A stretch of 64,000 bases of DNA from Colwellia sp. C2M11 (GTDB taxonomy: Bacteria > Pseudomonadota > Gammaproteobacteria > Enterobacterales > Alteromonadaceae). The first letter of the stretch is position 1; each line of letters begins with the position of its first letter. A model generated the notes under the pieces. The model was given only the letters and a program-made list of their open reading frames with translations. It was not told the DNA's origin and made no database searches. The stretch covers positions 62,001-126,000 of the forward strand of contig NZ_JAHKQD010000053.1 in assembly GCF_018860915.1 (NCBI RefSeq), in the 5' to 3' direction. The position numbers were made by a program, and so were the translations under genes. Positions 54,923 to 64,000 of the stretch are shown here, piece after piece.

Positions 54923-55504
54923 CTAATGTATTGTGCTATTTTTTTGAGTTTTCTCGCTTGCTTGGGTCGATAATGTACCTAATTCGCTAAAGCATAATAA
55001 AGCAGAAATGCGTACATATTCATTTATTTCAAAATAGGCTTGCTCAGTGTCTTCATTTTCTTCCATATCATCAGATATATTGGCTATTTCAGAAAAATCA
55101 GTAAGCACTTCTTTTACTTCTTCAGAAAGAACAGGGTTATCTTTTTGTTGTAAGCCAAAGCCTAAATTAAACCCTTGCACCCAAACACCTAACGCATGAC
55201 CGCGCTCAGCAATAGAATCGTCGTCATCAGGTAGCATTAACTGAAAAGTGTATGCATCATCAAGAATATCAGTCCATAATTCAGTGAACATTTGCTTAAT
55301 CGTTGATTTAACTTTGTTCGGTAAGCCTTCACCATTATTAAACAAGTCATTTATCATCGTTAAATAATTAGCATCGTCAACCGGAAAACCTGCACAGATT
55401 AACCCCGTTAATACCCCATGAATTTCACTGGCGTGGGCTTTAACATTTTCGGTAGTGATATCTGCCTGTGTGCTAGCAAAGTCTAACGTCTTGTTTACGG
55501 TCAT
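54923..55504 (-). CDS. ygfB: UPF0149 family protein (YgfB)
   Basis: A 193-aa helical, acidic protein. It shows the UPF0149 pattern: SEIHGVLTGLICAGFP (about 27-42), LPDDDDSIAERGHALGVWVQGFNLGFGL (about 98-125) and a conserved acidic loop. Function remains poorly known. It is first of the ygfB-pepP-ubiH-ubiI run. Confidence 0.9.
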   Translation of the reverse strand: MTVNKTLDFASTQADITTENVKAHASEIHGVLTGLICAGFPVDDANYLTMINDLFNNGEGLPNKVKSTIKQMFTELWTDILDDAYTFQLMLPDDDDSIAERGHALGVWVQGFNLGFGLQQKDNPVLSEEVKEVLTDFSEIANISDDMEENEDTEQAYFEINEYVRISALLCFSELGTLSTQASEKTQKNSTIH

Positions 55505-55652
55505 ATTTTCACCTGATATTTTAACTGAATGTTTGCAGAGCGTGACTCATTACAAATTATTTTAAAGAAAAAGAGCTAAGTAGCTATTCTAACATTGCCC
55601 TAGTTAAAAGACATCAGCACAGCAGCAAACTTTGATGACAAATTTAAAGGAA

Positions 55653-56030
55653 TTAACTTAAATCAGCGGCATATTTTCTTAAAATCTCAAGTGGCACTAT
55701 CTCAAGCGCCTTAATATGCGTTTTTTTAAGATAAACTCGTGGCGCCTTATCATCCATTTCAGCCTGTAGCCACCGAGCAGCACATAAACACCAAGTATCC
55801 CCTGGTTCTAATCCTTCAAAACCAAACTCGGGAACGGGTGTAGATAAGTCATTCCCTTTAAGGCGAGAATATTCTAAAAACTCAGCTGTTGCTTTAATAC
55901 TAACGGTATGTGAACCAATATCTTGCTCACAGGTGTTGCACATATTATCGCGAAAAAAACCGGTAACCGGCTTACCCATACTGGCTTCAAGTGGTTCACC
56001 AAATACATTAATCGACTCATCCATTTCCAT
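55653..56030 (-). CDS. DUF2237 family protein
   Basis: A 125-aa soluble protein typical of DUF2237: MDESINVFGEPLEA at the N-terminus, GFFRDNMCNTCEQDIGSHTV (CNTC at about 31-34) and GDTWCLCAARWLQA near 78-91. The conserved Cys pairs suggest metal binding or redox activity, but no function is established. It lies between the ygfB run and the divergent zapA gene. Confidence 0.9.
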   Translation of the reverse strand: MEMDESINVFGEPLEASMGKPVTGFFRDNMCNTCEQDIGSHTVSIKATAEFLEYSRLKGNDLSTPVPEFGFEGLEPGDTWCLCAARWLQAEMDDKAPRVYLKKTHIKALEIVPLEILRKYAADLS

Positions 56031-56267
56031 AATTTATACCCTAAAATTTTCAAGCTAATATTGACAAAGCATATAGCCATTAAAAAAATGAAATCAATAT
56101 ACCAAACAACACAGTGAAACGCTAAGTTACAAATAAATTTGTAACAGCTAGATAAAAATGTATACAAAATATGGTCATTTACTTGCATAGAAAGATCAGC
56201 ACAGTTATAGTGCAAGTTAATCTGCAATTTATTCTATGTTGTTCAATAAGCTTGGAAATTATATAAA

Positions 56268-56573
56268 ATGACTCAACGGACTGTTGAAATAAATGTGCTC
56301 GACCGTAAACTAAAAGTGGCTTGTCCTATTGGACAAGAAAGTGCTTTATTAAGTGCTGCCGCTGAGTTAAGTGATCGCTTAACTAATTTACGTAACAGTA
56401 AATCAATTGCGACCCCAGAACAAACATTGTTAATGACAGCATTAAATCTAACTAATGAGTTACTACTAACAAAACAACAACTTAAAACAGAAAAAGAAGA
56501 AAACAATCAAAAAATAGCGTTATTACAATCCACTATTGAACAAGCATTAGCCCCTGCGAAAAAACACGCTTAG
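56268..56573 (+). CDS. zapA: Cell-division protein ZapA
   Basis: A 101-aa protein. The N-terminal globular part is VEINVLDRKLKVACPIGQES, and a helical coiled-coil follows (about 55-95, QTLLMTALNLTNELLLTKQQ). ZapA bundles FtsZ filaments at the division ring. It is divergent from ygfB, as in E. coli. Its last four bases overlap the end of the LysR gene on the other strand, so the 6S RNA and ygfA genes found next to zapA in E. coli are not here. Confidence 0.92.
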   Translation: MTQRTVEINVLDRKLKVACPIGQESALLSAAAELSDRLTNLRNSKSIATPEQTLLMTALNLTNELLLTKQQLKTEKEENNQKIALLQSTIEQALAPAKKHA

Positions 56574-57460
56574 TTATTTTTAATTAAGCTCATATTCTGC
56601 CACAACCTACTGGCAACTGGTCCAAGTAACCTAGACTTCAGTTTTATCACTTGATAATTTAATGCTAAATATGTTTCTACGTCACTTAGTTTTAACGCAA
56701 TGAGTTCTTTTGATTTTAATTCGTTTTCAATCATATATTCAGGTAAACGCCCCCAACCTATACCACTCATAATTAACGTTTTTTTGGTATTAAAATCATT
56801 CACATACCAGCAACGCTGCCCTGTTTGTACACTATAATTGATTCCCTGACTGCTCTGCCCTGAATCTTGTACTACAATTTGATATTCATCTTTCAACGCT
56901 TCTACTGACATTAACGCTGGGTGACGCTCTAGTAATGCAGGTGATGCTACATTACATAAGCCGCCTTGATATAGTTTTTTTGCCTCGTAATCACCTGACT
57001 GTAACGCTAAAAGATCAATCGTTGTTAAGGCAAGATCAGCCTGTTCAGACTTCACGGCTTCTAATGCCCCATTAATATATTCTTGTTTTAAAATGATCTG
57101 TGTATGAGGAAAGTCATGACGTATTGATTCAAGTACAGGCAAAATTCTTTTTAGATCATAAGAGGCTTCAATTGCTAAAGTAACCGCGGCCTCATTGCCT
57201 ATCGCTAAAAAAGAAGCAAGTTGTTTTATTTGCTTTGCCTCATTCATTAAACGCTGGGCATGTTGATAAATTTGTTTACCATTATCTGTTAGTACTAAAC
57301 GATAACCTTGGCGATTAAATAACTGTAAACCTAATTGTGCTTCCAGCTGCTTAAGCCCTTGACTAACCGCTGGCTGAGTTTTAAATAGCTTTTCACTAGC
57401 CTCTTTAAGGCTGCCTAACTCAGCAACTTTCACCAACATTCTTAATTGTTCTAATGTCAT
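56570..57460 (-). CDS. LysR-family transcriptional regulator
   Basis: A 296-aa LysR regulator. The HTH is at about residues 15-40 (GSLKEASEKLFKTQPAVSQG), followed by an effector domain (about 90-290). It diverges from the cytochrome b561-YceI genes across 187 bp. That gap contains an AT-rich dyad ATTATT-N8-AATAAT (57486-57505) that could be a binding site. By position it may control the b561/YceI pair. The target and inducer are unknown. Confidence 0.88.
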   Translation of the reverse strand: MTLEQLRMLVKVAELGSLKEASEKLFKTQPAVSQGLKQLEAQLGLQLFNRQGYRLVLTDNGKQIYQHAQRLMNEAKQIKQLASFLAIGNEAAVTLAIEASYDLKRILPVLESIRHDFPHTQIILKQEYINGALEAVKSEQADLALTTIDLLALQSGDYEAKKLYQGGLCNVASPALLERHPALMSVEALKDEYQIVVQDSGQSSQGINYSVQTGQRCWYVNDFNTKKTLIMSGIGWGRLPEYMIENELKSKELIALKLSDVETYLALNYQVIKLKSRLLGPVASRLWQNMSLIKNN

Positions 57461-57647
57461 TTATTAATCAACTTTTCATGAATATATTATTAGATTACCA
57501 ATAATTATAGTTAAGCTAAAGTTAACAAGTTACAAACAAATATTCAATATTAATTAAGTTTTTATATTGTAATACTGTCGGCTAAGTAATGTTTGGATAC
57601 ATTTTATAGAGAGCTAAAGTACTCTCTTTGCCCAGTAATAGAAAATT

Positions 57648-58217
57648 ATGGAGTTAGCATTGAACAACACAAAAGCAACTTATGGATTTATTAGTGTTTT
57701 TTTTCACTGGTTGTCTGCAGTCACTATCTTTGGCTTATTTGGCTTAGGCTATTATATGGTTGATTTAACCTATTATAGCCCATGGTATAAAACCGCCCCT
57801 GACTTACATAAAAGTATAGGTTTGATATTTTTTGCTGTAATGCTACTTAGAGTAATTTGGCGATTTAAACAAGTAACGCCAGATCATCTAGCAAGCCATA
57901 GCTCGCTTGAGAAAAAAGCAGGTAAAGTGACCCACCTTATACTTTATGTGCTGATATTTATTATCATGATAATGGGGTATTTAATTTCAACAGCGGATGG
58001 GCGAGGAATAGAAATATTTGAAATGATAACTATACCAGCACTGGGATCTATCATTGAAAATCAAGCGGATGTCGCTGGATTTATACATAAATGGTTAGCA
58101 TATTTACTGATAGGGCTAGCGACATTACATGCGTTAGCAGCACTAAAACATCACTTTATTGATAAAGATGACACTTTAAACAGAATGATTGGCAAACGCC
58201 AAAAAAACGGAGAATAA
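57648..58217 (+). CDS. Cytochrome b561 family protein
   Basis: A 189-aa membrane protein with four helices. Heme-ligand histidines are visible in SVFFHWLSA (about 16-24), DLHKSIGLIFF (about 48-58) and VAGFIHKWLAYLLIGLATLHAL (about 144-165). It carries electrons from the quinone pool or to periplasmic partners. It is followed after 2 bp by the YceI gene, a pairing seen in many bacteria, so the two are co-transcribed. Confidence 0.9.
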   Translation: MELALNNTKATYGFISVFFHWLSAVTIFGLFGLGYYMVDLTYYSPWYKTAPDLHKSIGLIFFAVMLLRVIWRFKQVTPDHLASHSSLEKKAGKVTHLILYVLIFIIMIMGYLISTADGRGIEIFEMITIPALGSIIENQADVAGFIHKWLAYLLIGLATLHALAALKHHFIDKDDTLNRMIGKRQKNGE

Positions 58218-58219
58218 CT

Positions 58220-58804
58220 ATGAGAAAACAATTAACAAAATTAGCACTTACATCGGCGTTTGTTGCAGCCACCTTCATGCCAACGGTCAATGCAGCTGAC
58301 TACATTATTGATACTAAAGGTGCACATGCTTCAATCAACTTTAAAATTCAACATTTAGGCTATAGCTGGTTAACCGGTCGTTTTGACAAATTTGGCGGTT
58401 CTTTTAGTTATGATGAATCAAATATTGCCGCATCAAAAATTGAAGTAAATGTTGATACGAGTAGTATTAACTCAAACCATGCTGAACGCGATAAGCATTT
58501 AAGAACTGGCGACTTTCTTGATGTAAGCTCATTTGCTAATGCTAAATTTGTTAGTACTTCTGTTGCAGATAAAGGTAATGGTAAATTAGCCATTACAGGT
58601 CAATTAAGTTTGCACGGTGTGACTAAAGAAATCGTTATTGATGCAGAAACTATTGGTGAAGGTAAAGATCCGTGGGGCGGATACCGTGTAGGTTTTAGCG
58701 GTACAACAACGATAGCGTTAACTGATTTTGCAATTAAAATGGACTTAGGTCCTGCTTCAAAAACTGTAGAATTGAATCTACATATTGAAGGTATAAAACA
58801 GTAA
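58220..58804 (+). CDS. YceI-family periplasmic protein
   Basis: A 194-aa protein with a signal peptide (about 1-25, cleavage after NAA). The lipocalin-like YceI fold is indicated by DYIIDTKGAHASINFKIQHL, DKFGGSFSYD, ERDKHLRTGDFLDV and ITGQLSLHGVTKEI. YceI-like proteins bind isoprenoid quinones in the periplasm. It is coupled to cytochrome b561, suggesting quinone-related electron transfer. Confidence 0.9.
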   Translation: MRKQLTKLALTSAFVAATFMPTVNAADYIIDTKGAHASINFKIQHLGYSWLTGRFDKFGGSFSYDESNIAASKIEVNVDTSSINSNHAERDKHLRTGDFLDVSSFANAKFVSTSVADKGNGKLAITGQLSLHGVTKEIVIDAETIGEGKDPWGGYRVGFSGTTTIALTDFAIKMDLGPASKTVELNLHIEGIKQ

Positions 58805-59056
58805 AGCTAAGGTTATCTAGTAAGAGTAGTGGTTAATGGACGTTAATATTTTTTCTTTAACCACTGCTTATTCAATAGAAATGTCTCTCGCACTATCTTC
58901 TTCATTGAAGTGTGTAATTTACTTTCTCGTGTGCAAGATGATATTCAAACATTACTTACCGGTATAAATTACTGAAGCTGAAAAGAATGTAAACGCAGGT
59001 TCATCAGCAGCACGAAACTTACCGGTATATCCTGCATTTACTTGGCAGTAGTTAAC

Positions 59057-60034
<978 letters not shown>

Positions 60035-60050
60035 TTATATCATTATTTCA

Positions 60051-61112
60051 TTAACCTAAACTACTAATCCCCTGCTGTATTTTACCTAGTTTGCCATTAG
60101 CATTAATTACTTTAAATTTTAAATCTCTTAGTGAATAAGGTCGATAACCACTAACCAAGTTAAACCGTTCAATAACAGTATGGTGAATAATAGGAATATG
60201 CTTCGATTTAGCATCATCAATATTTACCCTAACTAAGCGAGGAGCCAAGGTTGCTGCGTTTCTATTCGTTCGAATTTGGCTATGTAATGTGCCATCGACC
60301 AAAGGCTTGATATTAAGATCATCAATACAGATACTATCTTGCGCCCCCGGTACTTTTAATCCAGCAAAATCAATTTCGTTAATATCTTGTATGCTCAATT
60401 TATCACGCACACTATCAAGCATAAATTGCAAAGTAATATCAGACAAACCATCAAACCAGTAACTACCACCAATATCAGAATGCACACCGGCAAACCATAT
60501 TTCGGTCACTCTTTTATCATAATTAAATAAAGTTGGTTGAAACAAAATTCGTTTCTCATCCAGTGAAAGTAAATGCACCGCTTGTTCAACATGAGCACCA
60601 AGAGTGCCATTTTCAAAGACAATACCACTGGCAGGGAAAGTATCCGGATTTAAATCTAACGAACCACGTGTTGCGGCAACAGTATCAAACACGCCTAAAA
60701 ACTTAACCTTATAAGGCAAATGTGCAGCAAACATGCGTGCAATAGCAGCACCACGACTAAAACCGAAGATATAAATAGCATCTCCTTCAGAAAAATGTGT
60801 AGATAGATCGGCACGCGCATTGGCGATAATATCATCCATATCGCCATAAGGCGGCGCAAACATTGCGTTGAATTTACGTTTAAGCCAACTACCGCGAGTA
60901 CCAACACCACTGTAGTAAAAGCTTTTTTGTGCTGTTGTAATTGTATTTACAGAATTCCTTTTAACATTTTTTCTGGCATTAAATGAATTAAGCTTACCAC
61001 CAAAAAAAGCATGTAGTTTTAATACATTACTGATACTAGAGTCTTCAAAAAAATCATCCGCATCTTGAGGTGAATTACATGTGCCATCAAAACAGAAAAT
61101 AAGCTTTTTCAT
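60051..61112 (-). CDS. DUF2235-family alpha/beta hydrolase
   Basis: A 353-aa protein with the DUF2235 pattern. It starts KKLIFCFDGTCNSPQD, has YYSGVGTRG (about 68-76), the nucleophile elbow FGFSRGAAIARMFA (Ser near residue 120), and GVFDTVAATRG. The family includes type VI secretion phospholipase effectors (Tle1-type) as well as free-standing hydrolases. There is no signal peptide, no adaptor and no T6SS gene here, so an effector role is not supported. It precedes hemF on the same strand by about 58 bp. Confidence 0.85.
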   Translation of the reverse strand: MKKLIFCFDGTCNSPQDADDFFEDSSISNVLKLHAFFGGKLNSFNARKNVKRNSVNTITTAQKSFYYSGVGTRGSWLKRKFNAMFAPPYGDMDDIIANARADLSTHFSEGDAIYIFGFSRGAAIARMFAAHLPYKVKFLGVFDTVAATRGSLDLNPDTFPASGIVFENGTLGAHVEQAVHLLSLDEKRILFQPTLFNYDKRVTEIWFAGVHSDIGGSYWFDGLSDITLQFMLDSVRDKLSIQDINEIDFAGLKVPGAQDSICIDDLNIKPLVDGTLHSQIRTNRNAATLAPRLVRVNIDDAKSKHIPIIHHTVIERFNLVSGYRPYSLRDLKFKVINANGKLGKIQQGISSLG

Positions 61113-61316
61113 AAATTATTCCTTTAAAGTATTAGTGGATACTAAGTTGGTTAAATTTATTCCTTCCACTAAATAAAGTCTAAAATAGTGGTTATTTCAA
61201 GCAGTTCTTTACTGCTCATATCAACTTTTAGCCTTCTCCCTCTAGTCAACAACCCTGTGAGACTGGTAGAATCTACCTCATTATTTTTATGAAAATGAAA
61301 AACGAGAGATTGAATA

Positions 61317-62042
61317 ATGGGAAGAGCTTACCAAAACAGAAAATTATCCATGGCAAAAACTGCCGGAGCAAAAACCAAAGTCTATTCAAAGTACGGTAAA
61401 GCGATTTACGTTTGTGCTAAGAATGGTGGTATAGATCCCGATGGTAACCTTGCTTTACGTGGTTTAATTGATAGAGCTAAAAAAGACCAAGTACCTACAC
61501 ATGTAATAGAAAATGCGATAAAAAAAGCATCAGGTACGGGTGGTGAAGATTTTGAAGAAGCACGTTATGAAGGTTTTGGCCCTGGTAACTGTATGGTAAT
61601 TATCGATTGCTTAACGGATAACGGCAACCGTACCATTAAAGATGTTCGTCAATGTTTTACTAAAACCAATTCTAAAATCGGATCTTCTGGTACGGTTTCA
61701 CATATGTTTGATCACCAAGCAATATTCGCTTTTAAAGGTGAAGACGATGAAGCTGTTTTAGAAAATTTAATGATGGCCGACATTGATGTGTCTGACGTTG
61801 AATTAGAAGATGGTATTATTACTGTTTATGCACCACACACTGAGTTTTTCAAAATAAAAACTGAATTTGCTAACTCTATGCCTGAATACGACTTAGAAGT
61901 TGAAGAGATCTCTTGGGTTCCTCAAACTTATATTGATATTGAAGGTGAAGAAGATTTAGCTAATTTTGAGAAATTCATTGCCATGTTAGATGATTGTGAC
62001 GACGTACAAAATGTTTATCATAATGCAGAAATTAAAGACTAA
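61317..62042 (+). CDS. YebC/PmpR-family transcriptional regulatory protein
   Basis: A 241-aa YebC-type protein (YeeN-like subgroup). It begins [20 protein letters not shown]. This is followed by [58 protein letters not shown] and [11 protein letters not shown]. Members bind DNA or the ribosome and help with difficult translation (e.g. polyproline). A purine-rich site (CGAGAGATT) precedes the ATG. Confidence 0.92.
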   Translation: MGRAYQNRKLSMAKTAGAKTKVYSKYGKAIYVCAKNGGIDPDGNLALRGLIDRAKKDQVPTHVIENAIKKASGTGGEDFEEARYEGFGPGNCMVIIDCLTDNGNRTIKDVRQCFTKTNSKIGSSGTVSHMFDHQAIFAFKGEDDEAVLENLMMADIDVSDVELEDGIITVYAPHTEFFKIKTEFANSMPEYDLEVEEISWVPQTYIDIEGEEDLANFEKFIAMLDDCDDVQNVYHNAEIKD

Positions 62043-62078
62043 ATAAACGCGTAACATTGTTGCTCTAGTCGCCATATC

Positions 62079-62105
62079 AAGCCTATCTTAGTGATAGGCT
62101 TTTTT
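62079..62105. terminator. Rho-independent terminator after the YebC gene
   Basis: A perfect stem AAGCCTATC / GATAGGCTT with a 5-base loop, followed by a T-run, lies 37 bp after the YebC stop. Confidence 0.9.
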
Positions 62106-62158
62106 ATTTACATTTATTAAACATGACTTTGTTGAGCCGAACATGGTTGAATTCGAGC

Positions 62159-63877
62159 CTAAAACGCTTCATCGACATTAAACGTCATTTCTTCCTGGCT
62201 AACAGGATGCCTTAACGTTAACCTTTGTGCATGAAGGTGTAAGCGCTGAGCAATATTGTCATTGTTATTTCCATATAAATCGTCACCCAATATTGGCGTA
62301 TTTAACCCTTGTGGATGAGCACAATGAACCCTTAATTGATGTGTTCTTCCTGATTCAGGGCATAAATATAACTTTATTTTTTTATCGGTATGTTCAATAA
62401 CTTGCCAATGGGTTTTCGATGCTTTTCCAGCCTCAAAACACACTAACTGTCGGGGTCTATCGTCCAAATCACCTCTTAACGGCAGATTAATTTCCCCTTC
62501 ACTTTGTTCAACTATTTTATCAATGTTAGCCGCTACTTTATTTTCAAGTAATGCCACATAACGCTTTTTAATAGTACGATTAATAAATTGTTGCTGTATG
62601 TTTTTTTGTGCCCGTTTAGTTAACGCTAATACCATTACGCCTGAAGTAGACATATCTAATCGATGCACAATTAGAGTGCCCGTTGCTTCTGGAAACTGTT
62701 CTTTTATTCTTAGATAAACAGAATCTTCAATGTTTTTACCGGGCACAGATAAAAACTCATGCGGTTTATTAACCACCACAATATCGTTGTCTTGATAAAT
62801 AATATCTAACGCTTTACCTTCTGCGGGGTTAACCAATAAAGGGTTATCATCTAATGTCATGCCCTCTAGCATATGCGCTAAAATTGGTTGACATTTACCA
62901 GAGCATGCACCATAAAACTTTTTATGTTGACGTATTTCAGACTTAGGCCCCCGACCCCACCAAAATTCGGCCATCGCTAGTGGTGTCATATTATTCATAA
63001 AAGCATATTGTAATAATTTTGGTGCGGCACAATCACCAGTACCTGCTGGTGGCATTGGATGGCGTGTGTCTTGAAATAATTCAAGTAAATCTCTTTCAAC
63101 GCCAGCACTGTTTAATAAACTATACTGTTTAAATAGTTTTTTTTGTAACCTTGTCGACAACCGTTTTCGTTTATTTTTAACGGCATCAACTTCATCAGTT
63201 AACGCGGTTAATTTTTCTTGCGTTGCTGTTATTAAATCAAGCCAATGCTGTTTTAACGCTTTTAATTCATTTTTATCATAAACACTTTGTTTTGCTAATT
63301 CTTTCAGCTGCTGTGCTAACTGTTCTTCAGTAAAATCATCCCTTACTTGGCTACGTTTAGCTTTTCTCGTTTTCCGATTAAACGCCATTTTTTCATGCTG
63401 CTGAGCAAGCTGTTCTTCTTGTTGAATAGCAAGTGATGTAAGTTGAGATTGGTACTCTTCTAACTTCGGGTTAACTAAGAGTTGCTCGAGTTCATGATTA
63501 AGTCGATTGATAATAATACTGTCATCGTGATACCACTCGGCTTGATCATTAAGCTCAAAAACAGGTGGTACAAAGGTCATATTATTTTTAAGCGAAGCTT
63601 GTTGAATAGAAAGATCAAAGTGTTTTCCTGAAAAAGCAATAAGATAACCTATGTCACCTTGCTGATTTTTTACTAACAGCACGCCAAACATTTTCCCTTG
63701 TTGTTCAAGCTCTTTTGACAGTTGTTGATGGTTTTCAAGTTGGTTTTGTAATTCTGTTGCCGCTAATAAGCACAATGGATGAGGATCATAGCAAAATGGG
63801 AAAGTAAAACGTTCGGGTAGAGTGTAATCTTTTATATTCTGACTAAAAGCGTTAAAACAAGTTTTCGGGTAGATCAT
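62159..63877 (-). CDS. RluA-family pseudouridine synthase
   Basis: A 572-aa protein. The C-terminal ~210 residues are the RluA catalytic domain. The active-site Asp408 is in HRLDMSTSGVMVLAL, with a preceding strand (VVVNKPHEFLSVPG) and the later SGRTHQLRVHCA. The N-terminal ~360 residues include a long charged coiled coil (about 130-250) and a segment with several Cys and Trp (CAAPKLLQYAFMNN, CSGKC). This extension is common in a marine-proteobacterial subgroup and is not a known RNA-binding domain. RNA target not known. Confidence 0.88.
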   Translation of the reverse strand: MIYPKTCFNAFSQNIKDYTLPERFTFPFCYDPHPLCLLAATELQNQLENHQQLSKELEQQGKMFGVLLVKNQQGDIGYLIAFSGKHFDLSIQQASLKNNMTFVPPVFELNDQAEWYHDDSIIINRLNHELEQLLVNPKLEEYQSQLTSLAIQQEEQLAQQHEKMAFNRKTRKAKRSQVRDDFTEEQLAQQLKELAKQSVYDKNELKALKQHWLDLITATQEKLTALTDEVDAVKNKRKRLSTRLQKKLFKQYSLLNSAGVERDLLELFQDTRHPMPPAGTGDCAAPKLLQYAFMNNMTPLAMAEFWWGRGPKSEIRQHKKFYGACSGKCQPILAHMLEGMTLDDNPLLVNPAEGKALDIIYQDNDIVVVNKPHEFLSVPGKNIEDSVYLRIKEQFPEATGTLIVHRLDMSTSGVMVLALTKRAQKNIQQQFINRTIKKRYVALLENKVAANIDKIVEQSEGEINLPLRGDLDDRPRQLVCFEAGKASKTHWQVIEHTDKKIKLYLCPESGRTHQLRVHCAHPQGLNTPILGDDLYGNNNDNIAQRLHLHAQRLTLRHPVSQEEMTFNVDEAF

Positions 63878-64000
63878 AAATTTCCAAGGGTCTTTATACG
63901 GCTAGGCGATTTTACAACAAAATAATCTCTAAATTATAGCATCACTTAACACCATTAACCGTTAGTACTTTTTAGGTATAATAATTGACATAGTTAGGTG

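Noticed and set aside
55874-56227. Minus-strand ORF of 117 codons upstream of and overlapping the DUF2237 gene
   Set aside because: It overlaps a clear family member in another frame and has a random hydrophobic composition.
60051-61112. Type VI secretion effector
   Set aside because: DUF2235 alone is not enough; there is no secretion or immunity gene around it.

Overview
This window looks like chromosomal DNA of a marine, AT-rich gammaproteobacterium of the Colwellia type (order Alteromonadales). I infer this from the low GC content, from the ygfB-pepP-ubiH-ubiI / zapA / gcvTHP arrangement, and from the family of short palindromic repeats. No database was searched, and the genus is an inference. 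I found no tRNA, rRNA, CRISPR array or complete insertion sequence.

Layout. 0-11 kb: a partial zinc-ribbon-like protein, a large unknown protein, a FrnE/DsbA-TetR pair, and a minus-strand operon of a three-domain YHYH lipoprotein, a small periplasmic protein and a Bae-like two-component system. A periplasmic metallo-beta-lactamase-fold hydrolase and a DUF5610-like protein follow. 11.5-18.1 kb: an RND efflux operon (adaptor, pump, outer-membrane channel) with its TetR regulator and a palindromic operator over the -10 box. 18.2-18.4 kb: a 166-bp palindromic MITE-like element. 18.7-27 kb: lipoprotein hydrolases and a LysR/GST/quinone-reductase/aspartate-dehydrogenase-like/EamA cluster. 27.4-31.9 kb: a ferric-iron ABC importer led by an unrecognised helical periplasmic protein, behind a Fur-like box. 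32-36 kb: diguanylate cyclase, RhlE-type helicase, and a His-repeat surface or periplasmic protein.

36.1-37.7 kb holds what I consider the most interesting system. It is a SatD-family protein (degenerate class III cyclase-like N-terminus and a C-terminal helix-turn-helix) translationally coupled to a DUF3307 membrane protein. Three TTAGCC-N6-GGCTAA-type palindromes precede it, spaced exactly 28 bp centre to centre. A decayed second copy lies at 44.0 kb: two of the same palindromes, also 28 bp apart, fused directly to the last ~50 codons of a DUF3307 gene that carries a nonsense mutation. Next to it is a broken 3' end of a VF530-type gene, whose intact homologue is at 38.6 kb. All of this sits among repeats with ends like AAAAGGGGTC, so 43.7-44.4 kb is a graveyard of captured gene ends.

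38-45 kb also has a DTW-domain protein, VF530, a phytase-like esterase lipoprotein, and a MocR regulator divergent from an unusual GNAT-PaiB fusion. 45.2-56.6 kb is housekeeping: glycine cleavage (gcvT-gcvH-gcvP), ubiquinone hydroxylases (ubiI, ubiH), pepP, ygfB, a DUF2237 gene and zapA. 56.6-64 kb has a LysR regulator, cytochrome b561 with YceI, hemF, a DUF2235 hydrolase, a YebC-like protein and an RluA-type pseudouridine synthase.
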